Assembly (NCBI GenBank): GCA_021832305.1
Contig: JAKBLB010000008.1
Location: 41,061 to 105,060, forward strand
Source: Pseudomonadota bacterium
GTDB lineage: Bacteria; Pseudomonadota; Gammaproteobacteria; Burkholderiales; Ferrovaceae
Length of the DNA stretch: 64,000 bases
Direction: 5' to 3'
In this document: positions 25,727 to 34,274 of the stretch, one piece after another
How the letters are laid out: every line of letters starts with the position of its first letter
Numbering within the stretch: position 1 is the stretch's first letter
Translations under genes and position numbers: made by a program
Notes under the pieces: generated by a model
The model's input: the letters and a program-made list of their open reading frames with translations, nothing else
Database searches by the model: none
What the model was told of the DNA's origin: nothing

Positions 25727-28700
25727 TTGAAAACCACTTCTAAAATGGCGGTCTGGTTCGGCGGTGCGGGTCTGTTGGTTGTGCTGGTGGCGCTGCTGTC
25801 GTTTTGGTTGTTCAGGCAGAGCGAAGACGCCGACCGATGGCAGAGACATACTTTTCGGGTATTGGAGAAGTCGAATGAGTTGCTTTCCAGCCTGAAGGAT
25901 ACCGAGGCCGGTCAGCGCGGGTATCTTCTGACGGGGGATAAGGCTTTTCTGGCGCCCTACCTGGAAGCGCGCGACAGCATTCCGTCCCAGTTGGCGGAAT
26001 TGCGTCGACTTACCCAGGATAACCCGCTCCAGAAACGCCGATTGGATGTGCTGGACCCCCTGGTCGAGGCAAAGTTGCTGGAGATGAGGGAGGTTTTGGC
26101 GTTATACGGTGGCCAACGTGCTGAAGACGCACTGAAAATATTACGCAGCGGTGCGGGCAAGCGGTTGATGGACGAAATTCGCGCCGAGTTGAACGACTTC
26201 GACCAACTGGAAGGTGACTTGCTGGAACAGCGCACGGCCCGATTCCGTATGGATCTGAGCCTGTTGCTGGTATCGATTTCCGTCGTCAGTCTGTTGGCGG
26301 TGGGACTGGCTTTGGTCGCCGCCTACATCGTCTATCGCGAAACGCACTTGCGACTCCGGGCCAAGGAAGAGGCAAACAAGGCATTGAGTGATGCTCACAA
26401 TGTGTTGCGCGCCAGCGAAGAAAATCTGTCCGTCACGCTCAACTCCATCGGCGACGGGGTGCTGGCTACGGATGCCGAAGGTCGGGTGACTCGCCTGAAC
26501 GCCGTTGCGGAGCGGCTGGTCGGCTGTTCTCGAATGGAAGCGACCGGCCGGCCGGTGGAAGATGTTTTTCACATCATCAACCAGAAGACGCGTCAGCCTG
26601 CCTTTCTTCCCGTGGCGGAAACCCTGGCGCAAGGCGTCACTTACGGCTTGGCCAACGACACCGTGTTGATCGCCCGAGATGGCAGCGAGTGCCCTATCGC
26701 CGACAGTTGTGCCCCCATTCGCAGTTGTGCGGGCGAGGTGATCGGAACAGTGCTGGTGTTTCGCGATGTGAGCAGGGAATACGCAACACAGGCCGCACTG
26801 CGCGACAGCGCCACGCGCATTCAGGCAATTCTGGATACGGTGGTGGATGTCATCATCACCATCGATGAGCATGGTATCGTCGAGACGGCCAATCTGGCCG
26901 CCATGCCCCTGTTCGGTTATGGGGTCGCCGAGATCATCGGACAGAACATCAGCATGTTGATGCCGGAACCCTATCGCAGCCAGCACGATGGTTATATCGG
27001 GCGTTATCTGGCGACAGGCGAGGCGCACATCGTTGGCAGCGGGCGCGAAGTCGTGGGACGGCGCAAGGACGGCAGTGTTTTTCCGATGTACCTGGCCGTG
27101 AGCGAGATGCGACTGGAAGGTAAACGCCGCTTCATCGGTGTCGTGCATGATGTCACCGAGCGCAAACAGGCTGAACAAAAACTTTTTGTCGCGAAAGAAG
27201 CCGCGGAACTGGCCAACCGCGCGAAGGATTCGTTTCTTGCCACCATGAGCCATGAAATCCGCACTCCACTCACCGGGATGTTGGGCATGCTGGAAGTGCT
27301 GTCCCTGACCCCCCTCGATCACGATCAGGACGAGACATTGAAGGCCGTGTGGGATTCTGGCCGGAGTTTGCTGCGCATCGTCAATGACATCCTGGATTGG
27401 TCGAAGATCGAGGAAGGGAAACTGACACTTTCCCCTCAATCCATCTCGATCCCCCGGTTGCTGCAAGAGGTCGTCCACACTTATTCGCGGCTGGCCAGTT
27501 CCAGGTCCCTGTTGCTGTGGCAACACGCTGATCCCCGGCTGGGCATGGCGCATATCGTCGACCCGTTGCGCCTCTCGCAGGTGCTCAACAACTTCGTCAG
27601 CAATGCGCTCAGATTCACCCGGAGCGGGGAGATCGAACTGCGTGCTGAACTTCTCGAGCGGCTCGACAGCAGTGAGCGCATACGCTTCTCGGTCAAGGAC
27701 ACCGGCATCGGTATCGCCAAGGAGGTCCAGAAGCACCTGTTTCAACGCTACCGCCAGGAGAGTGCCGACACGGCACGCATGTATGGCGGTACCGGACTGG
27801 GGCTGTCGATCTGCCACCGCCTGACGGATTTGATGGATGGTCGACTCGAACTGGACAGTGAACCAGGTCGGGGTTCCACCTTCAGCGTGACCTTCAACCT
27901 GCCGGTTTCTGCGATGCCAGGGGATATGATGGTGACTTCTTCGTCCGAGGTGACACAAAAACGGGTTTCACCGCTTCTGGAGGGCGGCGTGGATGTGCCG
28001 CTGGTGTTGGCGGTGGACGATCATCCGATCAACCGCGATCTGTTGATGCGCCAGATCGAGTTGCTCGGTCTGCGGGCCGAGACCGCCGAGAATGGACAAG
28101 TCGCCTTGTCTCTGTGGCGAGAGGGGCGCTTTGCGCTGGTGATCACCGACTGTCACATGCCGGAGATGGACGGGTATGCGCTCACCCAGGAGATACGCCG
28201 GATCGAGGCCGTGAAGGGACTGCCGCGCACGCCCATCATCGCATGGACGGCCAATGCGCTCGCCGAAGAAAATGAACGCTGCCAGAACGCCGGCATGGAT
28301 GCGTTGCTGGTCAAACCCGCGGATCTGTCGCAACTGAAAGAGGCGCTGAAAAAATGGCTGCACCTCTCCGGGACGGACCCTCACCAATCTGCAGACTCGC
28401 TGCCAACTGGAGATGGCGGACAGACCCCTGGCCCCATCGATTACGCTGCGCTGGGTCAGGTGGTACCGGAGTCCGCCGAGCAAATTCGGGTACTGCATGA
28501 CTTTCAGGCGCATCTTCGTGCCGACCGCGTCCAGTTGGGCGACCTGCTGGAGCAGGAGGATCGCATCAAGGGTGAGCGCACGGCCCATCGCATGAAAGGC
28601 TCGAGCCGGATGGTGGGGGCAACGGACATCGCCGGCGCGTGCGCCGTCATCGAGCAGGCGGTGCAGGAGGGGAAATTGGCGGACGCGCGCACAGCCATGA

Positions 28701-28777
28701 CCGGGCTGGATGAGGCCATCAGACGGCTGGAGGCCCATTGCATGGAATTGAAGGATGGGAACGGGGGAAACCAATGA
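25727..28777 (+). CDS. Hybrid histidine kinase: CHASE3-PAS-PAS(haem-like)-HisKA-HATPase-REC-HPt
   Basis: The 1016-residue kinase starts at TTG 25727, which has AAAGGAG 9 bases upstream; the frame is open earlier but without such a site. Order: membrane segment (about 7-28), CHASE3 sensor, second membrane segment (about 178-203), PAS1 (about 230-345), PAS2 (about 355-475), phosphoacceptor His509 in SHEIRTP, ATPase domain with DTGIGI and GGTGLGLSI, receiver Asp808 in ITDCHMPEMDG, and HPt His954 in AHRMKGSS. PAS2 keeps the FixL haem-pocket residues with exact spacing: His420, His434 and Arg440 (HDGY...AHIVGSGR). This predicts O2, NO or CO sensing. It overlaps its partner regulator by 4 bases. 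Confidence 0.9.
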   Translation: MKTTSKMAVWFGGAGLLVVLVALLSFWLFRQSEDADRWQRHTFRVLEKSNELLSSLKDTEAGQRGYLLTGDKAFLAPYLEARDSIPSQLAELRRLTQDNPLQKRRLDVLDPLVEAKLLEMREVLALYGGQRAEDALKILRSGAGKRLMDEIRAELNDFDQLEGDLLEQRTARFRMDLSLLLVSISVVSLLAVGLALVAAYIVYRETHLRLRAKEEANKALSDAHNVLRASEENLSVTLNSIGDGVLATDAEGRVTRLNAVAERLVGCSRMEATGRPVEDVFHIINQKTRQPAFLPVAETLAQGVTYGLANDTVLIARDGSECPIADSCAPIRSCAGEVIGTVLVFRDVSREYATQAALRDSATRIQAILDTVVDVIITIDEHGIVETANLAAMPLFGYGVAEIIGQNISMLMPEPYRSQHDGYIGRYLATGEAHIVGSGREVVGRRKDGSVFPMYLAVSEMRLEGKRRFIGVVHDVTERKQAEQKLFVAKEAAELANRAKDSFLATMSHEIRTPLTGMLGMLEVLSLTPLDHDQDETLKAVWDSGRSLLRIVNDILDWSKIEEGKLTLSPQSISIPRLLQEVVHTYSRLASSRSLLLWQHADPRLGMAHIVDPLRLSQVLNNFVSNALRFTRSGEIELRAELLERLDSSERIRFSVKDTGIGIAKEVQKHLFQRYRQESADTARMYGGTGLGLSICHRLTDLMDGRLELDSEPGRGSTFSVTFNLPVSAMPGDMMVTSSSEVTQKRVSPLLEGGVDVPLVLAVDDHPINRDLLMRQIELLGLRAETAENGQVALSLWREGRFALVITDCHMPEMDGYALTQEIRRIEAVKGLPRTPIIAWTANALAEENERCQNAGMDALLVKPADLSQLKEALKKWLHLSGTDPHQSADSLPTGDGGQTPGPIDYAALGQVVPESAEQIRVLHDFQAHLRADRVQLGDLLEQEDRIKGERTAHRMKGSSRMVGATDIAGACAVIEQAVQEGKLADARTAMTGLDEAIRRLEAHCMELKDGNGGNQ

Positions 28778-29976
28778 TTGCGGGCGAACTGAATTTTCTG
28801 GTGGTTGAAGATGATGATTTTCAGCGCCGAATGGTCGTTGCCATGCTGCGTTCGTTGGGGGCCATCGAGGTACGGGAGGCAGGCAATGGCAGGCAGGCAC
28901 TCGAGATACTGCATATTGCGAACTCCCAACCGGTGGACATCGTGCTTTGCGACATGGACATGCCGGAAATGGATGGCATGGAGTTCCTGCGCCACCTGGG
29001 CCAGGAAAACAACACGGCTGCGGTCATCATTCTCAGCATGTTGGAACGGGTGTTGCTGGTTTCGGTGGAAAAGATGTCTGAAGCCTACGGCGTCAAACTG
29101 TTGGGGGCCGTCGAAAAACCCATCACGCGGGCCCAACTCGAGGCGTTGATTTTACGTTACGAACGGGGAGAAAGCAGGGCACGACAATCCCGTGGTGCCT
29201 TACGGGTGTTCACTTTTGAGGAAATCCGGCAGGGAATGAAGGAAAAACAGTTTGAACCGTACTTTCAACCCAAGGTGGACATGAAAACAGGGCGGTTGAT
29301 GGGAGCGGAGGCGCTGGCGCGCTGGATTCATCCCCAATGCGGCGTGATCGCTCCCTATGCCTTTATCCCACTTCTGGAGAAAGCACAGGAGATGGATGAA
29401 TTGACCTTCATGATGCTGGAAAAGTCGGTGGCTGCCTGCCGCTCCCTGCAGGATAAAGACCATTCGCTCGTCATCTCGATCAATGTGTCCCTGACCTCGC
29501 TCACGGACATCACCCTGGCCGACCGGATCACTCAAGGAGTGCTCGATGCCGGGGTGGATCCCCGCAGCATCGTTCTTGAAATCACCGAATCGGCGGCCAT
29601 GACCGATGTGGCCCACGCCCTGGAAAATCTGGCGCGCCTGCGCATGCATGGTTTTGGTCTTTCCATCGATGATTTTGGTACGGGTTATTCCAGTATGCAG
29701 CAACTGATGCGGATCGCCTTCAGCGAATTGAAAATCGACCAGTCCTTCGTGAGAGACATTGCCCACAACGAAGCAATGCGCATCATGGTTGAATCGAGTA
29801 TCGGCCTGGCGCGCAAACTGAAGGTCAAGAGTGTTGCCGAGGGCGTGGAAACCCAACAGGACTGGGATGCGCTGAAAAGTTTGAAGTGCGATATCGCTCA
29901 GGGCTATTTCATCGCCAAACCGATGAGTCTGGACGCATTCATGGACTATTGCGCGGACGCAGACGTTGATGAATGA
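28774..29976 (+). CDS. Response regulator with EAL c-di-GMP phosphodiesterase output
   Basis: The 400-residue protein has an N-terminal receiver (phospho-Asp60 in VLCDMDMPEMDG, Lys115 in VEKP) and a C-terminal EAL domain. Catalytic features are intact: EAL at 179-181, Asn237 in NVS, Glu269, DDFGTGYSS (299-307), Lys320 and EGVET, so hydrolysis of c-di-GMP is expected. It is coupled (ATGA) to the hybrid kinase, which should control it through the HPt domain. The likely result is lowering of c-di-GMP when the kinase is active, opposing Pel production. Confidence 0.93.
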   Translation: MIAGELNFLVVEDDDFQRRMVVAMLRSLGAIEVREAGNGRQALEILHIANSQPVDIVLCDMDMPEMDGMEFLRHLGQENNTAAVIILSMLERVLLVSVEKMSEAYGVKLLGAVEKPITRAQLEALILRYERGESRARQSRGALRVFTFEEIRQGMKEKQFEPYFQPKVDMKTGRLMGAEALARWIHPQCGVIAPYAFIPLLEKAQEMDELTFMMLEKSVAACRSLQDKDHSLVISINVSLTSLTDITLADRITQGVLDAGVDPRSIVLEITESAAMTDVAHALENLARLRMHGFGLSIDDFGTGYSSMQQLMRIAFSELKIDQSFVRDIAHNEAMRIMVESSIGLARKLKVKSVAEGVETQQDWDALKSLKCDIAQGYFIAKPMSLDAFMDYCADADVDE

Positions 29977-30018
29977 GTCCCTGAAGTGTCATTGCGGTGA
30001 TAAACCTGGGCGAGTCCC

Positions 30019-30498
30019 TCAGTGATCGATCGGCAACGGCTTGCCGGCAGCGTGGAGCGCAACCCATTTCTCCAGTTCAGCCACGTGTTGAGATTCCTCC
30101 TTGGCAAACTCGCGGGCAAGAATCAGAATTTCAGGGTCCGTGGTCGATTCGACGATGCCAGTGTAGTAGTCCAATCCTGCCCGTTCGGCTTCCAGCGCAA
30201 TATCCAGGGCCTGCCCCCGCCCTATTTGCGGATCTGTAGCCCAGATCGCTGCGGTCTCCGGGCTTTCGATATCGGGCCAATGAAAACTTCCTGGATCGAG
30301 GGTAGGGACGTCCCGAAACCCTGCTCGAGCGCGTGCGTCGCCCAAATGCAAACGGGAATACCCGGCCAATCGTCGAAACAGCGCCCCGACTTCCTTATTG
30401 CCGGCAGAGGCCATGGCATCCGCCAGTTGGTCAAAACGAAGAACGGCTTCTTCTTCGAGTTTGATGGAGTAAACTAAAAATTCTTCAATTGAATTCAC
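30019..30498 (-). CDS. Ferritin-like/rubrerythrin-family protein
   Basis: The 159-residue four-helix protein has candidate di-iron ligands spread as in rubrerythrin-like domains: Glu residues in KLEEEAVLRF, His in SRLHLGDA, Glu in LEAERAGLDYY and the pair in KEESQHVAELEKW. There is no C-terminal rubredoxin-like CxxC. Possible roles are peroxide reduction or iron handling. GTG at 30498 is preceded by AAGGA at 9 bases. It converges with the EAL regulator gene. Confidence 0.75.
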   Translation of the reverse strand: MNSIEEFLVYSIKLEEEAVLRFDQLADAMASAGNKEVGALFRRLAGYSRLHLGDARARAGFRDVPTLDPGSFHWPDIESPETAAIWATDPQIGRGQALDIALEAERAGLDYYTGIVESTTDPEILILAREFAKEESQHVAELEKWVALHAAGKPLPIDH

Positions 30499-30554
30499 GG
30501 GTGGTATTCCTTCTTTCGATAAGGGTCAATGGACAAATACGCCCTGCTTGAATT

Positions 30555-30584
30555 GGTTGGAAGATCGAAGGTCCTTCGACAACC
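30555..30584. repeat. Strong compound inverted repeat
   Basis: A perfect 15-base palindrome TCGAAGGTCCTTCGA (30565-30579, 7-base arms about a central T) is flanked by outer arms GGTTG (30555-30559) and CAACC (30580-30584), with a 5-base bulge on one side. No T-run follows, so an operator or RNA structure is likelier than a terminator. Confidence 0.6.
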
Positions 30585-30783
30585 TTGTAGGGTTATCGAC
30601 AAAACTCCTTCATTGGAGGCCTCTTCCCGTTTTTTTCCATTCCAGGAGGGATGCAGCAATTACCATGCCATGATGTGGGCCATGGCGTATCCACCACGCT
30701 CCGGTCAGATGCGCGCGTACGAAACGGGGATGAAATGGTCTATGGGCACAGGCAAAAGGTATTTCTCTGATGGAAACCTGGGT

Positions 30784-30789
30784 TAGACT
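30784..30789 (+). promoter_or_regulatory. clcA -10 element, 6 bases before the ATG
   Basis: GTTAGACT contains TAGACT at 30784-30789, and the ATG of clcA is at 30796. This copies the selO arrangement (GTTAGAAT, 6 bases, ATG). The -35 is weak (TTTCTC with a 16-base spacer). No Shine-Dalgarno is present, so a leaderless mRNA is likely. Confidence 0.45.
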
Positions 30790-30795
30790 CCGCTC

Positions 30796-32139
30796 ATGTC
30801 CTTATCCTTTCATCTGAAGCGCTCCCTCAACCCCTGGCGTCGGGCACGCTGGCATTTGCGTCTCGTTCTGTGGGGCTTTGCGGCGCTGTCGGGTTTGGCG
30901 GTGGCGGGGTTTGCCAAGGGGGCCGACCTGGCCCTGGCATTCTTTTTTGCCCTGGATCGGCACTGGCCCTGGTTACCCTTGTTCTGGACCCCTGTCATCG
31001 GCATGATATCCGTGGCTCTGACTCAAAAAGTGTTTCCTGGTATTCAGGGGAGCGGCATCCCGCAAGTGATCGCGGCCACCCGTTTGGTTGCTCAAGGGAA
31101 ACCCGTTCACCATCTGGTGTCCCTGCGGATTGCCGTGGGCAAGGTATTGGTGGGATTGCTGGCCTTGACCGGAGGGTTTTCTGCAGGACGCGAGGGACCT
31201 TCCGTGCAGGTGTCGGCGTCGCTGGTATTTCTGGCGCACCGTTATCTGCCCCGTTCCCGGGTCCTGCGCCCCAGTGACCTGATTCTGGCGGGCGGTGCCG
31301 CTGGAGTGGCTGCCGCCTTCAATACGCCTCTGGCCGGGGTGGTATTTGCCATCGAAGAGTTGGGCCGTCGACTGGAAACCCGCACCAGCGGAGTGTTGCT
31401 CGGGGTGATCATCATCTCCGGGTTGACTTCCATTGCACTGTTGGGAAACTACAATTACTTTGGGCATATTACCCTCCAGGATCTGGATTACCATATCCTG
31501 GGTCCGGTGCTGGTGAGTGGGGTGGTCTGTGGTCTGCTGGGCGGACTTTTCAGCCGCCTGTTGTTGTGGCCGCAAAACGGGCGGGCCTGGGGGCTATGGC
31601 GCTGGCGTCAGGAAAACCCGATCGTGTTTGCCGGGATCTGTGGGGTGTTGATCGCCGTGCTGGGCCTGCTGACCCACGGGCTTTCCTTTGGGAGTGGTTA
31701 TACCCTTTCCTTGCCTCTAGTGAACGGAGGGGCTCAAGGCGTGCCCTGGTACACTTCGCCTGCCCGTTTTCTGGCCACCGTGATCAGTTACCATTCGGGA
31801 ATCCCCGGCGGGATCTTTGCGCCCGCCCTGGCGGTGGGCAGCACCCTGGGGGCAACCTTGGCCCCCGCGCTGGGCAGCCATGACCTGATCCCCTGGGTCA
31901 CCCTGTGCATGGCCGGTTTTCTGGCGGCGGTGACGCAAGCCCCGATTACGGCTGCATTGATCGTGATCGAGATGGTGGATGGGCATCGCATGGCTTTGCC
32001 GCTCATGGCGGTGACCTTTCTGGCGCGCGCCATCAGCGCGTATTTCGGACCGGAACTCTATCAGCAGTTGGCCCTGCGCTTTGCCGAAGATCGTCGGGGT
32101 AGCGGGGTTCGGTCTGCGGGCTCCCGGGAGGAGGCCTAG
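30796..32139 (+). CDS. clcA: CLC-family Cl-/H+ antiporter
   Basis: The 447-residue membrane protein has the three CLC selectivity motifs: GSGIPQV (about 84-90), GREGPSVQ (about 132-139) and GGIFAPALAVG (about 337-347). The Glu in GREGP is the gating/proton Glu of exchangers. In E. coli ClcA supports extreme acid resistance by letting charge escape during proton-consuming decarboxylation. No CBS domains follow, as in bacterial forms. glrK begins right after its stop codon, so the two share a transcript. Confidence 0.95.
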   Translation: MSLSFHLKRSLNPWRRARWHLRLVLWGFAALSGLAVAGFAKGADLALAFFFALDRHWPWLPLFWTPVIGMISVALTQKVFPGIQGSGIPQVIAATRLVAQGKPVHHLVSLRIAVGKVLVGLLALTGGFSAGREGPSVQVSASLVFLAHRYLPRSRVLRPSDLILAGGAAGVAAAFNTPLAGVVFAIEELGRRLETRTSGVLLGVIIISGLTSIALLGNYNYFGHITLQDLDYHILGPVLVSGVVCGLLGGLFSRLLLWPQNGRAWGLWRWRQENPIVFAGICGVLIAVLGLLTHGLSFGSGYTLSLPLVNGGAQGVPWYTSPARFLATVISYHSGIPGGIFAPALAVGSTLGATLAPALGSHDLIPWVTLCMAGFLAAVTQAPITAALIVIEMVDGHRMALPLMAVTFLARAISAYFGPELYQQLALRFAEDRRGSGVRSAGSREEA

Positions 32140-33654
32140 GTGCGCTGGTTACGCTTCAGACGGCTGGTATCGCATGCCCCATTCCCTTTCTCGTTCAAGC
32201 AATTGTTGGGAGTTTCCTTTGCCGGGATCCTGATCTTGTTGGGGGGCGCGCTGGGGCGTGCCCTGGTGGCGGTGGACACGCTCAGTCGAGACAGTCGGGA
32301 CTTCCCTGCCAAGGCATTGCAACGTTCCAGGCAGGTGCGCGAGTTACAGGAAACGACCGTCGCCCTGGAACGTCAGGTCCGTCAATACCTGGTGTTGCAC
32401 GATCCTTCCTTGCGTCCGGAGATCCGTCATAGCTGGATGCAAAGTCTGGCTGTGCTGAGGGATCTGGATGATGCAGGTCCGGTGGATCTCGTTCCCCTGA
32501 CGCAGCAATGGCGCGCGCTGGCGGATGCTAATATTCCTCCCTTGCTCGAAGAACACAGTGAACGAATGAGCATTCCCACCGCGCATCTGGACGCGGTGTT
32601 TCATCAGTTGGGGCAACTGGACCAACAACTGGACAGCGTGCTGCAACTTCGCCTGGCAGAGCAGGATCAAACCCTGTTGCAGGAGTTCGAGCGCCAACGA
32701 CAAGCCCTGATCACGATGGGCGTCACGGCCTCTTCGCTGGCCCTGGTGCTGGCTCTGGGTCTGGGGGCATGGTTGTCACGGTCCTTCGCCCAGTTGGACC
32801 GCTCCATTCGCCAGTTGGGACAGTCTCAACGGGTACCTCTGAAGCCGCTGGGTGGACCCACGGACATTCGTCAATTGGGGGAGCGGGTACGTTGGGTGCA
32901 ACAACGATTGGCGGACCTGGAATCGGATAAACTCCAGTTCATGCGGCATATTTCTCACGAATTGAAGACGCCCCTGGCTAATCTCCGGGAAGGGGTGGCC
33001 CTGCTCGAAGAGCAGGTGCCGGGTCCGGTCAACGAAGCGCAACGGGAAATCCTGGTGATCCTGCGGGAAAATTCCCTGGCTTTGCAACACCAGATCGAGG
33101 GTCTCTTGCAGTACAATGCGGCAGCATCGGGCGCCCAACATTTACATAAGCGCTGGGTGGATGTGCGTGTTCTTCTGGAACATCTGGTGACACGCCAACG
33201 TTTGCAGATCCAGGCCAAGTCCCTGCAGGTTCAGGTCGAGGGAACGCTGGCGCAGGTCTGGCTGGACCCGGACAAATGGGAAACCGTGGCTGGGAACCTG
33301 TTGATCAATGCCATTCGTTTCTCTCCGGTATCCGGTTTGATCCGCTTGACTCTCTCGGACGGGATCGAGAGTTGGAAGATGTTGATTCGGGATCAGGGCC
33401 CCGGGGTCGATCCTCTGGATGCATCGCATATCTTTGATCCATTTTATCAAGGCAAACGTCAACCTGCGGGCGCGCGCAAGGGCAGTGGGGTGGGCCTATC
33501 CATCGTCCGGGCGCTGGTTCAGGCCCATGGTGGTGGAGTCTCGCTCATTCCTCAGGACAATGGAGGCGGCGGGGCTGTTTTTTGTGTGGAAATGCCTCGT
33601 GATGCCGGAGAAACGGGTCATCAACGAAGCAAAGGAAGCAAGGATCAGGCATGA
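32140..33654 (+). CDS. glrK: Sensor histidine kinase GlrK (QseE)
   Basis: The 504-residue kinase has membrane segments at about 22-46 and 190-212 with an alpha-helical periplasmic domain between them, a HAMP-like linker, HisKA with His273 in ISHELKTPLANL, and an ATPase domain ending in GSGVGLSIVRALVQAHGG. The GTG at 32140 has AGGAGG just upstream. GlrK controls the sigma-54 activator GlrR. The following overlapping QseG-like lipoprotein gene supports the identification. glrR itself lies 2.7 kb away on the other strand. Confidence 0.85.
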   Translation: MRWLRFRRLVSHAPFPFSFKQLLGVSFAGILILLGGALGRALVAVDTLSRDSRDFPAKALQRSRQVRELQETTVALERQVRQYLVLHDPSLRPEIRHSWMQSLAVLRDLDDAGPVDLVPLTQQWRALADANIPPLLEEHSERMSIPTAHLDAVFHQLGQLDQQLDSVLQLRLAEQDQTLLQEFERQRQALITMGVTASSLALVLALGLGAWLSRSFAQLDRSIRQLGQSQRVPLKPLGGPTDIRQLGERVRWVQQRLADLESDKLQFMRHISHELKTPLANLREGVALLEEQVPGPVNEAQREILVILRENSLALQHQIEGLLQYNAAASGAQHLHKRWVDVRVLLEHLVTRQRLQIQAKSLQVQVEGTLAQVWLDPDKWETVAGNLLINAIRFSPVSGLIRLTLSDGIESWKMLIRDQGPGVDPLDASHIFDPFYQGKRQPAGARKGSGVGLSIVRALVQAHGGGVSLIPQDNGGGGAVFCVEMPRDAGETGHQRSKGSKDQA

Positions 33655-34274
33655 AGATGGCGTTTGAGGAAAAAAGATGGGAGAGCAAGATTCCTGTGGT
33701 GCTGGGAATGGTGGGCGTGACGTTTCTGGTAGGGTGTGCGACGACCACACCGCATCCCGTGATTTCAAAACCCCTTGCACCCTCCGTATCCTCCAGGGTG
33801 GATGAGACGAAGCGCATCCCGGAGGCGATCCCTGTCGATGGCGAGGATATAGTCCTGGCTTTGTCTCAACTGGATCAGGATATGGTCCTGTCTCCTGAGG
33901 TACGCAGCGAAGTTCTGGCCAGTCTGGTGGCGCAACCCGCACCGGAAACTGCCCAGGACCGGTTACGGCGGGCTCAATTGCTGCTGCTGAAACATCAGGC
34001 GGGAACCACCCAGCAGGCCGTGGTCCTGTTACAGGACTTGGTGAGCGAGGAGGAAAAGGGGGATCATGCGGAACTGCTTCCCCTGGCGCATTGGCTGAAG
34101 CAATGGGCAGATACCCAGGCGCTGCTGGAACTTCAGGCGGATCAATTGACGCGTCAGTCCCAGGAGTTACAGGTCAAGGCCGATAACCTAGCGCGACAGA
34201 TTCAGGAATTGCGCGCGATCGAGCGCCATTTGAGTTCTCGTCCCGTTACGGACAAAGCGGGCACTCACCCCTGA
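33651..34274 (+). CDS. QseG/GlrR-locus-type lipoprotein
   Basis: The 207-residue protein has a lipobox LVGC with acylated Cys29. The rest is helical, with a coiled-coil-like Gln/Leu/Glu stretch at about 155-195. It overlaps glrK by 4 bases (ATGA). In enterobacteria the equivalent QseG is an outer-membrane lipoprotein that binds the QseE/GlrK periplasmic domain and stimulates it. Assignment here rests on position, size and lipobox more than on sequence. Its last 87 bases overlap the convergent opgH gene. Confidence 0.7.
   Translation: MKMAFEEKRWESKIPVVLGMVGVTFLVGCATTTPHPVISKPLAPSVSSRVDETKRIPEAIPVDGEDIVLALSQLDQDMVLSPEVRSEVLASLVAQPAPETAQDRLRRAQLLLLKHQAGTTQQAVVLLQDLVSEEEKGDHAELLPLAHWLKQWADTQALLELQADQLTRQSQELQVKADNLARQIQELRAIERHLSSRPVTDKAGTHP

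Larger units (their letters stand above)
30499..30795. other. Gap between the ferritin-like gene and clcA
   Basis: These 297 bases hold the divergent control region. An open frame at 30529-30786 has no coding character and no relatives that I recognise. The clear elements are the stem at 30555-30584 and the -10 at 30784-30789. Confidence 0.6.

Noticed and set aside
26141..27958. 605-codon open frame antisense to the hybrid kinase
   Set aside because: It is the mirror frame of a GC-rich coding sequence with clear kinase domains; its product has no domain and is His/Gln/Arg-rich as such shadows are.
29977..30018. Terminator between the EAL regulator and the ferritin-like gene
   Set aside because: Only a short direct repeat (GAGTCCCT) is present; no stable hairpin with a T-run.
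30529..30786. 85-codon frame upstream of clcA
   Set aside because: No ribosome site, unusual composition, and it contains the palindrome and promoter elements; probably a chance frame.
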